A DNA stretch of 64,000 nucleotides from contig DGAD01000053.1 in the NCBI GenBank assembly GCA_002382805.1, forward strand, positions 1 to 64,000. Reading direction: 5' to 3'. Positions 43,416-52,088 of the stretch are shown piece after piece (positions within the stretch are counted from its first letter, which is position 1; each line of letters begins with the position of its first letter). This DNA comes from Clostridiales bacterium UBA4039. Lineage in GTDB: Bacteria > Bacillota > Clostridia > Lachnospirales > Vallitaleaceae. The translations under genes were made by a program, and so were the position numbers. The notes under the pieces were generated by a model that did not search any database, was not told the DNA's origin, and saw only the letters and a list, made by a program, of their open reading frames with translations.

Positions 43416-45194
43416 TTATTCTGTCATCGTGTCTAAAGTCGCCGGAAAGCTAATCATAATGGATGTTCCTTCATTTTGACTGCTCTCAATCCATATTTTT
43501 GCATCATTGCCATATATTAACTGTATTCGTCTGAATACATTTTGAAGCCCAACACTTGCACCTTCACCTTTTTTCATATCCATAATACCTTTTTCTTCGG
43601 TAATCATGCATTGTATTTTCTTGTACTGTTCTTCATCCATCCCACTGCCATTATCGCGTACAATAAATTCTAATCGTTCACCCTCTCGTCTTCCAATCAA
43701 TTCGATGCACCCTTCACCAATCGGTTCTATGCCATGCTTAACCGCATTTTCGATTAAGGGTTGCAAAAGAAGCTTGGGTACTAGTGCATCCTGAATGGAT
43801 GCATCAATGGTCTGCTTATATTTTAGGCTATCTGAATAGCGCATCTGAATCAAATACATATATTGATTTAAGTATCCGACTTCTTCCTTTACTGTAATAA
43901 CCTTACGTTTGGAACGGTTTGTGGATGCGTCCATCAGCTTTGAAAGGGCTTGTATCATGAGTGCAATTTCTTCTTCGCCCGCAAGTTGAGCGCGCCAATT
44001 AATAGATTCCAACGTATTATATAAAAAATGCGGATTAATTTGTTCTTGAAGTGCCGATATCTCAGCATCTTTTTTTGCCAGCTCTTTTACATACACATCG
44101 CTCACAAGTCGATTAATATTTTGGGTCATCCTGTTGAATGCATTATAAACAACGCCGAACTCGTCCGTTCGCGTTTCAGGCACCTTGACATCCAGTTCTC
44201 CTCGTTCAAACGCCTTCATTTTTGATGTGAGTTCTCGCATCGGTTTTAATATCACACGAAAAAGAACATATGCCATCAATATAAAAAAAGGTACCATTGC
44301 CAAGTACAATATAATCCCTAGGCGTATAATTTTTTCGGAGTCTTGCATTAACATTTTCGATGAAACGAGGGTGATCAAAGATAAGTTTAGCGTCGGAATA
44401 CGATCTGTAATGATGTAATATTCCTCTTGATCCATTGTTTGGATATATAAGCCCGGCTCTTTTTCTCTAAATTCCTCACTTAAAATCTTGTGGTCATTAC
44501 GCACGGTTCCTTTGGATGCAATGACACGCGCCTCATCAGCATATAAATATATGGACTCATCCGACTGAATATTTATATTTTCTAAAATATGCTCTAAGTA
44601 CTCCGGGTCAATGCGGTAATACATCATGGCAATTGGCTTGAAGCTATCCTTGTGCAACAATAACTGCGTCAAGTATACGTTGAGTTGACCATCGACATAA
44701 GTTTCATAAAACTGGGTTTTAACGCTGCTTCTTGCTAGATTAGCCATCTCTTCAACAGGAATCTCATTGCGATCAATTAATCCAACCTCTTTTGGATAGT
44801 AGACATGTTGGTCTGTTTTATAGAAGAAAATCCCCCCTACATCATAGTTTTTCTTACCAAAGACAATCGTACTTAGATACGATTTAATATCTCGGATAAG
44901 GTCAAACATCTCAAGGGAGTTTTCTTCCACGTTAGGTTGCTTTACAATGACATCATTAAATGTTGGGTCCTGAAGCATATAGCGCACTGACTCTTGCATG
45001 CCCTCCAGCTCATTATTAATGGTTGCCGTCACATGGCTCATATTACCTTGGGCATAAGATACAAAACGCTCTTTAATGATATTATTATAGTTATATGACA
45101 CCATAATTGCCAAAACAACCATCGGTAGTATTGACACACATACGATAAGTACAATAATTTTTGATTTAAGTGATATGGCGTTTTTTGCTTTCAT
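43416..45194 (-). CDS. YesM-type sensor histidine kinase
   Basis: A 592-residue membrane kinase. It has a transmembrane segment at about 12-32, an extracellular Cache-like sensor, a second transmembrane segment at about 293-313, and a HAMP domain. The His_kinase block has QINPHFLYNTLESINWRAQ, and the ATPase domain has ENAVKHGIEPIGEG. It partners with the AraC-type regulator downstream and may sense the sugar through the binding lipoprotein. Confidence 0.93.
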   Translation of the reverse strand: MKAKNAISLKSKIIVLIVCVSILPMVVLAIMVSYNYNNIIKERFVSYAQGNMSHVTATINNELEGMQESVRYMLQDPTFNDVIVKQPNVEENSLEMFDLIRDIKSYLSTIVFGKKNYDVGGIFFYKTDQHVYYPKEVGLIDRNEIPVEEMANLARSSVKTQFYETYVDGQLNVYLTQLLLHKDSFKPIAMMYYRIDPEYLEHILENINIQSDESIYLYADEARVIASKGTVRNDHKILSEEFREKEPGLYIQTMDQEEYYIITDRIPTLNLSLITLVSSKMLMQDSEKIIRLGIILYLAMVPFFILMAYVLFRVILKPMRELTSKMKAFERGELDVKVPETRTDEFGVVYNAFNRMTQNINRLVSDVYVKELAKKDAEISALQEQINPHFLYNTLESINWRAQLAGEEEIALMIQALSKLMDASTNRSKRKVITVKEEVGYLNQYMYLIQMRYSDSLKYKQTIDASIQDALVPKLLLQPLIENAVKHGIEPIGEGCIELIGRREGERLEFIVRDNGSGMDEEQYKKIQCMITEEKGIMDMKKGEGASVGLQNVFRRIQLIYGNDAKIWIESSQNEGTSIMISFPATLDTMTE

Positions 45195-45321
45195 TTCTTT
45201 CTCCTTACACTATCTGCAACGCGACTATAGCGCCTTATTTTGCCAAAATATTATTTACATCAGGAAGCTTGCCTTGACATATGAAAAAAAGACTATACCT
45301 AGCAGTAAAGTCCATTCTATT

Positions 45322-45840
45322 TTAAACCGTATTGTTTTCCCTTTTTGCTTGCATGCCCTGTTGTACAAGATGAAACACACCAACAACAATTATAAAGTCC
45401 CCAACACTCATCACTCGAGTGGATAGTTTAGGAATCTCTATAACAAAAATATCGGCTAAAAATCCCAATTGCGTTGTATGTGTTAGGAGCATGTGCCCTC
45501 GGTCAAAAATCGGTTCCGCTCCTATTGGGAGCTTAACAGGCATCATACCATGATTTAGTGCAATAACCAAGCCATTTAAGAAAGTTCCTATACCCATAAG
45601 CCACATTCCTATGAATCGATGGTTTCTTATACAGACAAACACAATAAGAACATAACTTCCAATATGCAATAGATAAAATCCATCTTCCGGTATCGATGCA
45701 ATCACAAAGGCTATCGTTTGCATCCCAAAGGCAAAAATAAATGCCCCCCAGTATTGTATAGTGATATTTTCCAAATTTTTTATTCGCCCTTTTCGAAGAT
45801 ATCCAAAAATAACGGCTAAAACAATTCCTTCAAATATCAT
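45322..45840 (-). CDS. DUF5317 membrane protein
   Basis: A 172-residue protein with four or five hydrophobic segments and the conserved NGLVIALNHGMMPV motif of the DUF5317 family. The function is unknown. Its ATG overlaps the stop of the HD-GYP gene by four bases (ATGA), so it is translationally coupled to it. A shared role in cyclic-di-GMP turnover or in a membrane sensor complex is possible. Confidence 0.75.
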   Translation of the reverse strand: MIFEGIVLAVIFGYLRKGRIKNLENITIQYWGAFIFAFGMQTIAFVIASIPEDGFYLLHIGSYVLIVFVCIRNHRFIGMWLMGIGTFLNGLVIALNHGMMPVKLPIGAEPIFDRGHMLLTHTTQLGFLADIFVIEIPKLSTRVMSVGDFIIVVGVFHLVQQGMQAKRENNTV

Positions 45841-47174
45841 GCCTCTTTTGCCCTTTCCGAAGTATTTTGTGCCTCCAGTACTTGGTCAATTTCAACAATC
45901 TCCGCCGTAGCGTCCCCTACATTATATCCAGGCTGTGACAGCACTTCTTCTACGAAGCATTTGACCACTTTGGGATGAAACTGAATCCCAGCATTTTCTA
46001 TTAATTCCTTAATCGCATACTCTTTTGTATACGCTTTACGGTATGGGCGATCCGATGTCATGGCATCAAAACTGTCTGCAATCATAAGAATTGCCGCTTC
46101 AATGCTTATCTGGTCTCCCGACAACTGATTGGGATATCCCTTACCATCATAACGTTCATGATGCTGGATAATAATCAACGATATCTTTCTCAAGGAATGT
46201 ACACTTCCTATAATATGCCCGCCAATTGTTGCATGTTCTTGTATCCGTCGATACTCTTCATCCGTTAACTTACCTTTTTTATTGAGTATATCATCCGGAA
46301 TACCGATTTTGCCAATATCATGTAATAACGCCGCCTTATCAATTGTGTCAATCTGGTGCGTCGTCAATTTATATGCCTTAGCTATATCCATGGCATATTG
46401 TTGAACCCGTCCTGTATGCCCCCCAGTATAGGCATCCTTTGCATGAAGCGCTTCATTAAGCGCATGTATGGTATCAATTGCCATTCGTTGAGAATCATAA
46501 TATAATTTGAACGAATATCTAGCCAATAAAATTGGAATAAACAATATGATAACAATGGATTTGCCATAAGTATAGTCTGCAAACACTAAAAATATTCCGA
46601 GTGTACCTATTGCAATGGAATTAAGATATGATCCTAAAATATCCTTCAAAATATCTCGCGCCTTAATATCATCTAGCTGAATCGAAAAATATTGATATAA
46701 GATAAACCCGTTAATGAGTTCTTCTGCCGCAAGAACAACAAACATTACAAATGCATAGACCACAATGTTAAAGTCCCCTTGGTAAAATTTGAAAAACACA
46801 CTGGAAAGTCCCATGGATAGGGATATATTAAAAACATTAAACAACATTTTATACAGTGGCGTATTCAAAATATGGCGTCGTTTGTCATTAATCTCCGGAA
46901 AACAAAGCAGCACCCCTAAGGTTACGACCAGCATAACATCCAGTGGTGTTCCAAGAACTGCAGCATACAGATAGATTGCTGTCCCCACCGATGTGGATGT
47001 TCCCGCCGAAGATACCACGACAAAGGATTCTGCAACAATGGCAAGGACACTCCAAAACAACAGTTGCTTCCAGTCGCTTATACCAAATTGCTGGTAGAAA
47101 ATAAAAGCTACTATAAAATATATAATTCCTAATATACTATTTAAAATAATCGTCTTTTTATGTTTTTGTTTCAT
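45837..47174 (-). CDS. Membrane HD-GYP domain phosphodiesterase
   Basis: A 445-residue protein. The first 230 residues contain about seven or eight transmembrane segments, a MASE-like sensor. The cytoplasmic HD-GYP domain follows with AALLHDIGKIGIPDDIL, the HH motif and the signature HHERYDGKGYP, all expected of an active c-di-GMP phosphodiesterase. The start has AAAGGAG. That site lies just after an inverted repeat arm and could be masked by RNA folding (see the leader features). DUF5317 is coupled downstream. Confidence 0.9.
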   Translation of the reverse strand: MKQKHKKTIILNSILGIIYFIVAFIFYQQFGISDWKQLLFWSVLAIVAESFVVVSSAGTSTSVGTAIYLYAAVLGTPLDVMLVVTLGVLLCFPEINDKRRHILNTPLYKMLFNVFNISLSMGLSSVFFKFYQGDFNIVVYAFVMFVVLAAEELINGFILYQYFSIQLDDIKARDILKDILGSYLNSIAIGTLGIFLVFADYTYGKSIVIILFIPILLARYSFKLYYDSQRMAIDTIHALNEALHAKDAYTGGHTGRVQQYAMDIAKAYKLTTHQIDTIDKAALLHDIGKIGIPDDILNKKGKLTDEEYRRIQEHATIGGHIIGSVHSLRKISLIIIQHHERYDGKGYPNQLSGDQISIEAAILMIADSFDAMTSDRPYRKAYTKEYAIKELIENAGIQFHPKVVKCFVEEVLSQPGYNVGDATAEIVEIDQVLEAQNTSERAKEA

Positions 47175-47209
47175 CAGCCACGCTCCTTTGTTAAGCCGGC
47201 ATGTTAATA

Positions 47210-47287
47210 TTATATTACTTTATGTGCTGCACCTGATGCTAATAAAGCCATTGCTAAACTCATAAGAATACTTAGAACTTTTTTCAT
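47210..47287 (-). CDS. 25-residue hydrophobic peptide upstream of HD-GYP
   Basis: Encodes MKKVLSILMSLAMALLASGA followed by AHKVI. It has two lysines and then a hydrophobic segment, like a bare signal peptide or a small membrane peptide. The ribosome binding site ACAGGAGGCT is strong but lies inside a hairpin. It resembles the N-terminus of AgrD-type autoinducer precursors but lacks their cysteine and acidic tail. It may be a leader peptide controlling HD-GYP translation, or a functional small membrane protein. Confidence 0.55.
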   Translation of the reverse strand: MKKVLSILMSLAMALLASGAAHKVI

Positions 47288-47288
47288 C

Positions 47289-47345
47289 GATATAGCCTCC
47301 TGTATGTTTTCTCTGCTTCGTTCCGCTAATAAAACAGGCTATATC
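47289..47345 (-). promoter_or_regulatory. Hairpin masking the peptide ribosome binding site
   Basis: GATATAGCC-TGT (5' arm, 47334-47345) pairs with ACA-GGA-GGCTATATC (3' arm, 47289-47303), leaving only GGA bulged. The stem ends one base before the ATG, so AGGAGG is mostly paired. This has the look of a translational switch. Confidence 0.6.
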
Positions 47346-47452
47346 CGCTTCTCTAATCTTTATGTGTCGAAAAATGATTCCAAACTCAATGTAAACTAAT
47401 ATTATATGCCGGCTTATGGCAAAGTTTACAAAAAACGTATACCATAAACTAA

Positions 47453-47481
47453 ATTATAGTATATTCTACCCATGTTCACAA
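47453..47481 (-). promoter_or_regulatory. Promoter of the peptide-HD-GYP-DUF5317 transcript
   Basis: TTGTGA, 17 bases, TATAAT on the minus strand. Transcription would start near 47446, just before the right arm of the inverted repeat. Confidence 0.7.
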
Positions 47482-47572
47482 GGCTTTTTTCATAGGTATA
47501 TCTCCTTATTTTGCATCCTTTCGTCCTAGATACGTCCTATTTTCTTGCCCTCATCTTTGACATAATGCACTA

Positions 47573-47600
47573 AAAGACCCCTACCATTTAGGGGTCTTTG
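47573..47600 (-). terminator. Terminator overlapping the DUF6171 stop codon
   Basis: AAAGACCCCTA and TAGGGGTCTTTT form an 11 base-pair stem with a short loop, on the minus strand. The stem begins in the last codons of the gene. Confidence 0.85.
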
Positions 47601-47832
47601 GATATGGACAATATTGATTTTTTTTACTCGCTCGCAAGATGACAAAACAACCACAATATGCACACATGCCATTTTGAAGTTTTTCGCACGCCTCACACTG
47701 GCCCAAGCGTCGTTCATATACTTCTTGGGTACACTTCATCTCAGGCGGCAGATTTTTCATATGCTTTTGCATCGCTGTATATAGATCAGCGCTTCCATCA
47801 ACAAAGGCATAACATCGTTTACAAGTTCCCAT
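47581..47832 (-). CDS. DUF6171-type cysteine-rich protein
   Basis: An 83-residue protein with eight cysteines: CKRC near the start, CTQ, CEACEKLQNGMCAYCGCFV and a final YCPYPK. This is the layout of small zinc-ribbon proteins (DUF6171). Function unknown. Its ATG overlaps the stop of the arabinofuranosidase gene by one base (TAATG), so the two are co-translated. Confidence 0.75.
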   Translation of the reverse strand: MGTCKRCYAFVDGSADLYTAMQKHMKNLPPEMKCTQEVYERRLGQCEACEKLQNGMCAYCGCFVILRASKKNQYCPYPKTPKW

Positions 47833-49307
47833 TATGCTTCAAGAATCAGGCGAACAACGGAGCATGCGGGAAGTATAATATGGCAGCCTTTGTCATTTAA
47901 CACAACTTGGTCAAATTCTTGTTTTGTAAGATTCTTGGGTGCTTCAAAGGTATTGTGCGCATCCATAGCACCGTGAAGAATATGCCCCTCCACTTTTTTT
48001 GGCTGATACCCTAAAGTATGCACATCTATATGCTGTTCTTGGCTTAAATCCAAATTACACAAGGTCAAAACAACCTGCCCTAAAGGATTGATAGACGCAG
48101 ACTCAGTAATGGCTGGAATTGTAACATCATCTACCAAAAGATCAGGTGTTGAAATATAACTTTCAAGCAATTGGTTATCTTGATGTGCTTGATACATGTC
48201 AAAAACATGATAAGTAGGTGTCTTTATCATCTTTTCACCTTCCGTCAAAATCACCGATTGCAACACATTGACTAATTGTGCAATATTGGCCATACGTACC
48301 CGCTGCGCATGCTTGTTAAAAATATTCAGATTAATGCCGGCAACGAGTGCATCTCGCATACTGTTTTGCTGGTACAAAAACCCAGGATTAGTTCCTGGCT
48401 CAACATCATACCATGTTCCCCATTCGTCAACTATAAGTGCCACACGTCTTTGAGGATCATATTGATCCATAATCTGACTGTGTTTAGTTACCAATTCTTC
48501 CATTTTCCATGTATTTTTCAAGACACGATAATAATCCATTTCGCTCATCTGTGTTGCCGAGCCTTTATTATCCCAATTATTGACAAAGGAATAATAATGT
48601 AAGCTTAAGCCGTCCATAAACGGTCCGGCAACTTCCATCAAAACTTTTGTCCAGTGATAGTCATCAACATTGGGTCCGCCTGCTATTTTAAACAATTGAT
48701 TATCACCATAGTTTCTTGTATAGGTGGAATATCGACGATAAAGGTCTGCATAGTATTCTGCACGCATGTTCCCCCCACAGCCCCAGTTTTCATTACCAAC
48801 ACCGAAGTATTTTACCTTCCACGGTTTTTTTTGTCCATTTTCTTCACGCAGTTTAGCCATGGGAGACAATCCGTCAAACGTCATATACTCTACCCACTCC
48901 GACATTTCCTGTACGGTTCCGCTACCAACATTTCCATTGATGTAAGGTTCGCATTCCAGTAATTCACATAGGCGTAAGAACTCGTGGGTTCCAAAGCTAT
49001 TATCTTCGACCACTCCACCCCAATGGGTGTTAATCATTTTTTTACGTTGTTCTTTTGGTCCTATTCCATCTTTCCAATGATACTCATCCGCAAAACAGCC
49101 TCCAGGCCACCGAAGCAAGGGCAATCCCATGGCTTTTAAAGCTTCTATAACGTCTGTACGCATGCCGTCAATATTAGGAATATGAGAATCTCCCCCCACA
49201 TATAGACCTTCATAGATACATCGTCCCAGATGTTCAGAAAAATGCCCATAAATATTTCGGTTAATTTGTGCTTTTTGCTTTTTTGTATCAACAATATACG
49301 TTTGCAT
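47832..49307 (-). CDS. abfA: GH51 alpha-L-arabinofuranosidase
   Basis: A 491-residue enzyme that removes terminal L-arabinofuranose from arabinan and arabinoxylan side chains. The acid/base Glu is in [10 protein letters not shown] and the nucleophile Glu in [26 protein letters not shown] is the substrate-binding block. Length is typical of the intracellular hexameric enzymes, and no signal peptide is present. With the rhamnogalacturonan genes nearby it fits pectin side-chain use. Confidence 0.95.
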   Translation of the reverse strand: MQTYIVDTKKQKAQINRNIYGHFSEHLGRCIYEGLYVGGDSHIPNIDGMRTDVIEALKAMGLPLLRWPGGCFADEYHWKDGIGPKEQRKKMINTHWGGVVEDNSFGTHEFLRLCELLECEPYINGNVGSGTVQEMSEWVEYMTFDGLSPMAKLREENGQKKPWKVKYFGVGNENWGCGGNMRAEYYADLYRRYSTYTRNYGDNQLFKIAGGPNVDDYHWTKVLMEVAGPFMDGLSLHYYSFVNNWDNKGSATQMSEMDYYRVLKNTWKMEELVTKHSQIMDQYDPQRRVALIVDEWGTWYDVEPGTNPGFLYQQNSMRDALVAGINLNIFNKHAQRVRMANIAQLVNVLQSVILTEGEKMIKTPTYHVFDMYQAHQDNQLLESYISTPDLLVDDVTIPAITESASINPLGQVVLTLCNLDLSQEQHIDVHTLGYQPKKVEGHILHGAMDAHNTFEAPKNLTKQEFDQVVLNDKGCHIILPACSVVRLILEA

Positions 49308-49391
49308 GATAATCTCCTTCCAAGTAAAACACTTGATTTATAAGACTATTATACCAACTTACTCCATGGATAAAATGTCATAACCTTCTTT

Positions 49392-49934
49392 TTATTTGTC
49401 CTTTTGTCCTGTTATCAGTCGAAAGTTCGGATAATAACTTAAGACAACTTTGCCCAAAACAGCTTTCTTGGAAATATACGGTTTTACCCAAAAACGCCCA
49501 TCAATACTTTTATTACGATTGTCTCCTAAGAAGAAATAATATCCTTTTGGAACCTCAAAGTTACCCTCTTCATTATTATCCATCGCTTCCTTCAAGTAAG
49601 GCTCCTTAAGCAGCTGGTCATTGACATAAACATTCCCTTCTCGGATATTGACTATGTCGCCCGGCAAGCCGATTAAACGCTTCACGTAGTGTTTTTCTTC
49701 CCCATCTTGATCAAACTCAAAGATAACAACATCTCCACGTTTGGGTTCATTAAAAAGATAGGCCAATCGATTAGCGATTAAACGGTCCTTCACTTGCAGG
49801 GTATTTTCCATGGATTGTGAAGGAACATAGGCATTGATAATCACCAGATGGTTAATCACATATGCCAGTGTCATTGCAAATACAATGACTTTTGTCCAGC
49901 TTATTAGTTCTTCTTTAATTTTTTCCTTGCTCAT
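49392..49934 (-). CDS. lepB: Signal peptidase I
   Basis: A 180-residue type I signal peptidase of the Gram-positive SipS type. One N-terminal transmembrane segment is followed by the catalytic serine (VPSQSMENTL), the catalytic lysine (YVKRLIGLPGD) and GDNRNKSIDGRFW. It cuts signal peptides outside the membrane. It stands alone; whether it is the main or an accessory peptidase cannot be told. Confidence 0.94.
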   Translation of the reverse strand: MSKEKIKEELISWTKVIVFAMTLAYVINHLVIINAYVPSQSMENTLQVKDRLIANRLAYLFNEPKRGDVVIFEFDQDGEEKHYVKRLIGLPGDIVNIREGNVYVNDQLLKEPYLKEAMDNNEEGNFEVPKGYYFFLGDNRNKSIDGRFWVKPYISKKAVLGKVVLSYYPNFRLITGQKDK

Positions 49935-49996
49935 ATGTTCGTCTCCCGTTAAAAAATATCGTCTATATCTGACGATAGAACTTCATCCATTGTTCC

Positions 49997-50860
49997 CTAA
50001 TTACTTTTTTCTCTATGTTTTACAAATGTATTTTCATCCAACTCTCGAAAGGCTAAATCAAGCTCTTCTCGAGTATTCATAACAATCGGACCGCCCCAAG
50101 CAATCGGTTCATGCAGGGGTTTTCCCATGAAAAGCAGGCATCGTATACTTTTTTCTTTGGTTTGTAGTAAGAACTGCTCTCCTTGTGTGAACAAAACCGC
50201 ATGTTTTTCTTCAATAAGTTGATCTAACGCATCACCAAACCCAGCCTCACCTTCAACAATGTATACAAATAAGTTCTCATCTTTAGGTGTTGTGTAGGAC
50301 CATGTTGAATTAGGCTCAACTGTAACGTCAAGATACGTCGCTTGAATATACTGTCCTTGAAATGCACCTTGATGCCCTAAATACTGACCCGATATAATAC
50401 GTACTGTATGATTATCTTCTTTAAGAATCGGTACTTGGTCTTGCTTGATATCTCCATACCTTGGCGTTGTCATCTTGTCTTTTGCCGGAAGATTAAGCCA
50501 CAATTGCGCTCCCAACATACGTTTTGAAGCCTTTGGCATCTCCTGATGAATAATTCCGGATCCTGCTGTCATCCATTGACATTCGCCAGCTAAGATACTT
50601 CCATGATTACCCAAGCTGTCCCCATGTTCAATACGCCCTTCAATCAAATATGTTATTGTCTCTATGCCTCGGTGTGGATGCCATGGAAATCCTTTTATGT
50701 AATCTTCTGGATTTTTTGAGTCAAATGCATCAAGCATTAAAAACGGATCAAATTCCTTTGTGTCATGATATCCAAGAACGCGAACAAGATGTACTCCTGC
50801 ACCATCAACCGCTCGTTGACCTTTTGTTATTCTTTTTATACTACGAATTTTTTGTTCCAT
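49997..50860 (-). CDS. Pirin family protein
   Basis: A 287-residue bicupin of the pirin family. The metal site is in HPHRGIETITYLIEGRIEHG and the next conserved block is MTAGSGIIHQEMP. Bacterial pirins vary in role, and some are quercetinases. The start at 50860 follows AGGAGG; the longer frame reads through non-coding sequence. It has no clear link to the neighbours. Confidence 0.9.
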   Translation of the reverse strand: MEQKIRSIKRITKGQRAVDGAGVHLVRVLGYHDTKEFDPFLMLDAFDSKNPEDYIKGFPWHPHRGIETITYLIEGRIEHGDSLGNHGSILAGECQWMTAGSGIIHQEMPKASKRMLGAQLWLNLPAKDKMTTPRYGDIKQDQVPILKEDNHTVRIISGQYLGHQGAFQGQYIQATYLDVTVEPNSTWSYTTPKDENLFVYIVEGEAGFGDALDQLIEEKHAVLFTQGEQFLLQTKEKSIRCLLFMGKPLHEPIAWGGPIVMNTREELDLAFRELDENTFVKHREKSN

Positions 50861-50911
50861 ATAAACACCTCCTTCTCCTATTATACGTGTTATTATCTCG
50901 ATTGAAAAGCA

Positions 50912-50958
50912 AAGAGCTGTCCTATGCATCAAAAATTAATACATAGGACAGCTTTTTA
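50912..50958 (-). terminator. Terminator of the rhamnogalacturonan operon
   Basis: AAAGCTGTCCTATG and CATAGGACAGCT form a stem of about 14 base pairs with a T-run, after the GH105 stop on the minus strand. Confidence 0.85.
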
Positions 50959-50966
50959 ATATTACA

Positions 50967-52088
50967 CTATATAAAATACAAACTTTCTGTTAATGCAAGT
51001 AGCCCCAATGATTGCCCATAGGCCATCGGTGCAATAATAATATCTTTGTAATGCTGAGCATCCATACCAATCCCGGTTCCTGCTGAAACGCCTGTAACCG
51101 TCCCTGATTCATCGACTGCTTTTGCGATAGCATCAATGGCTTTCATGGCATAGGTTTGATAAGATGCATCCAAAAATCCACAACGAATCCCCTGCAATAT
51201 ACCCGCTGCGATTCCTGATGAACCTGATACTTCTAAATAGCTGGTCGGATCATCCAAGACAGTATGCCATAAACCTGTAGTTGGGTCTTGCAACTGAATA
51301 AGACGCTCTACTTGTGCAACATAGGTCTCTTGAATATATTCTCGCGTCGCTCTAGATAAGGTCGTCTTGGCGGCTTCTAAGTATTCAATAATTCCAAAGG
51401 TAAACCATGCATTGCCTCGTCCCCAATATATTTCACCAAAATTATCATTGCGCAAAAAACTCCATCCATGATAAAATAACCCTGTTTTTTTATCATATAA
51501 ATATTTTATATGTATAAGCACTTGTTTTAGCGCTTCTTCTCGCCATTCCACACGATTATGACGATGCCCCATCGCATTTAAAAATAGTACTGCCATAAAT
51601 AAGGTGTCTATCCAAAGCTCTCCTTCGTTAAGGCGTACGCCCATGCGATCGCCAATGGCGCTTGTGACATGCTGGAATCCACCTTCTTTTGTTTTTGGCA
51701 AATGCTGCATTAACCATTCTGCTCTTTGAATGCACAATTGCTCAAACCCCTGGTCGTCTATACGCTGCGCAAGTCCGTTTAATGTTAGAAACGGTGCCGT
51801 TGTATTAATATTTTGTGACGGAAGACCAAGAACAATATTATCCAAATACCATTGATTTAAAAAGTCATCATACCGTGTATCTCTATAATAGCTTTGTAGC
51901 TTTGTTAATCCAAATAAACCGACCCCTTGAGGCCAATCCCATTCTTTAATACCAAAATCACGTTCAATGATTCCTTTTTTGTGCGCCTCTGCTGAGGTGG
52001 TCTTGTCCTTTTCATTATCCGCCGCACCTAATGTCATAAGCCGTTCTACAACAGCATCAATTTTTTTAATAATTTCTTGTTTATTCAT
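50967..52088 (-). CDS. GH88/GH105 unsaturated rhamnogalacturonyl hydrolase
   Basis: A 373-residue (alpha/alpha)6-barrel enzyme of the YteR/YesR type. It removes the unsaturated galacturonosyl residue left at the non-reducing end by rhamnogalacturonan lyase. LWIDTLFMAVLFLNAMGHRH, WGRGNAWFTFGIIEYL and SGSSGIAAGILQGIR are the family blocks. It is cytoplasmic, without signal peptide. It overlaps the GH106-like gene by four bases (ATGA) and is the last gene of the PL11-deacetylase-GH106-like-GH105 unit. Confidence 0.9.
   Translation of the reverse strand: MNKQEIIKKIDAVVERLMTLGAADNEKDKTTSAEAHKKGIIERDFGIKEWDWPQGVGLFGLTKLQSYYRDTRYDDFLNQWYLDNIVLGLPSQNINTTAPFLTLNGLAQRIDDQGFEQLCIQRAEWLMQHLPKTKEGGFQHVTSAIGDRMGVRLNEGELWIDTLFMAVLFLNAMGHRHNRVEWREEALKQVLIHIKYLYDKKTGLFYHGWSFLRNDNFGEIYWGRGNAWFTFGIIEYLEAAKTTLSRATREYIQETYVAQVERLIQLQDPTTGLWHTVLDDPTSYLEVSGSSGIAAGILQGIRCGFLDASYQTYAMKAIDAIAKAVDESGTVTGVSAGTGIGMDAQHYKDIIIAPMAYGQSLGLLALTESLYFI

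Larger units (their letters stand above)
47192..47421 (-). repeat. Long inverted repeat enclosing the 25-residue peptide gene
   Basis: The left arm (47192-47212) contains TAAGCCGGCAT and TAATATTA. The right arm (47397-47416) holds the exact inverses, with one extra base between the blocks on one side and two on the other. The match extends with CTTTG on the left (47186-47190) against CAAAG on the right (47419-47423). As RNA this closes a helix of about 19-24 base pairs around the peptide ORF. The left extension includes part of the HD-GYP ribosome binding site AAAGGAG. Confidence 0.65.

Noticed and set aside
47210-47287. AgrD-type cyclic autoinducer precursor
   Set aside because: The N-terminus looks similar but there is no cysteine or acidic C-terminal recognition segment, and no AgrB gene is adjacent.
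47288-47520. Known c-di-GMP riboswitch upstream of HD-GYP
   Set aside because: The conserved cores of classes I and II that I know are not present; only the hairpins described are seen.
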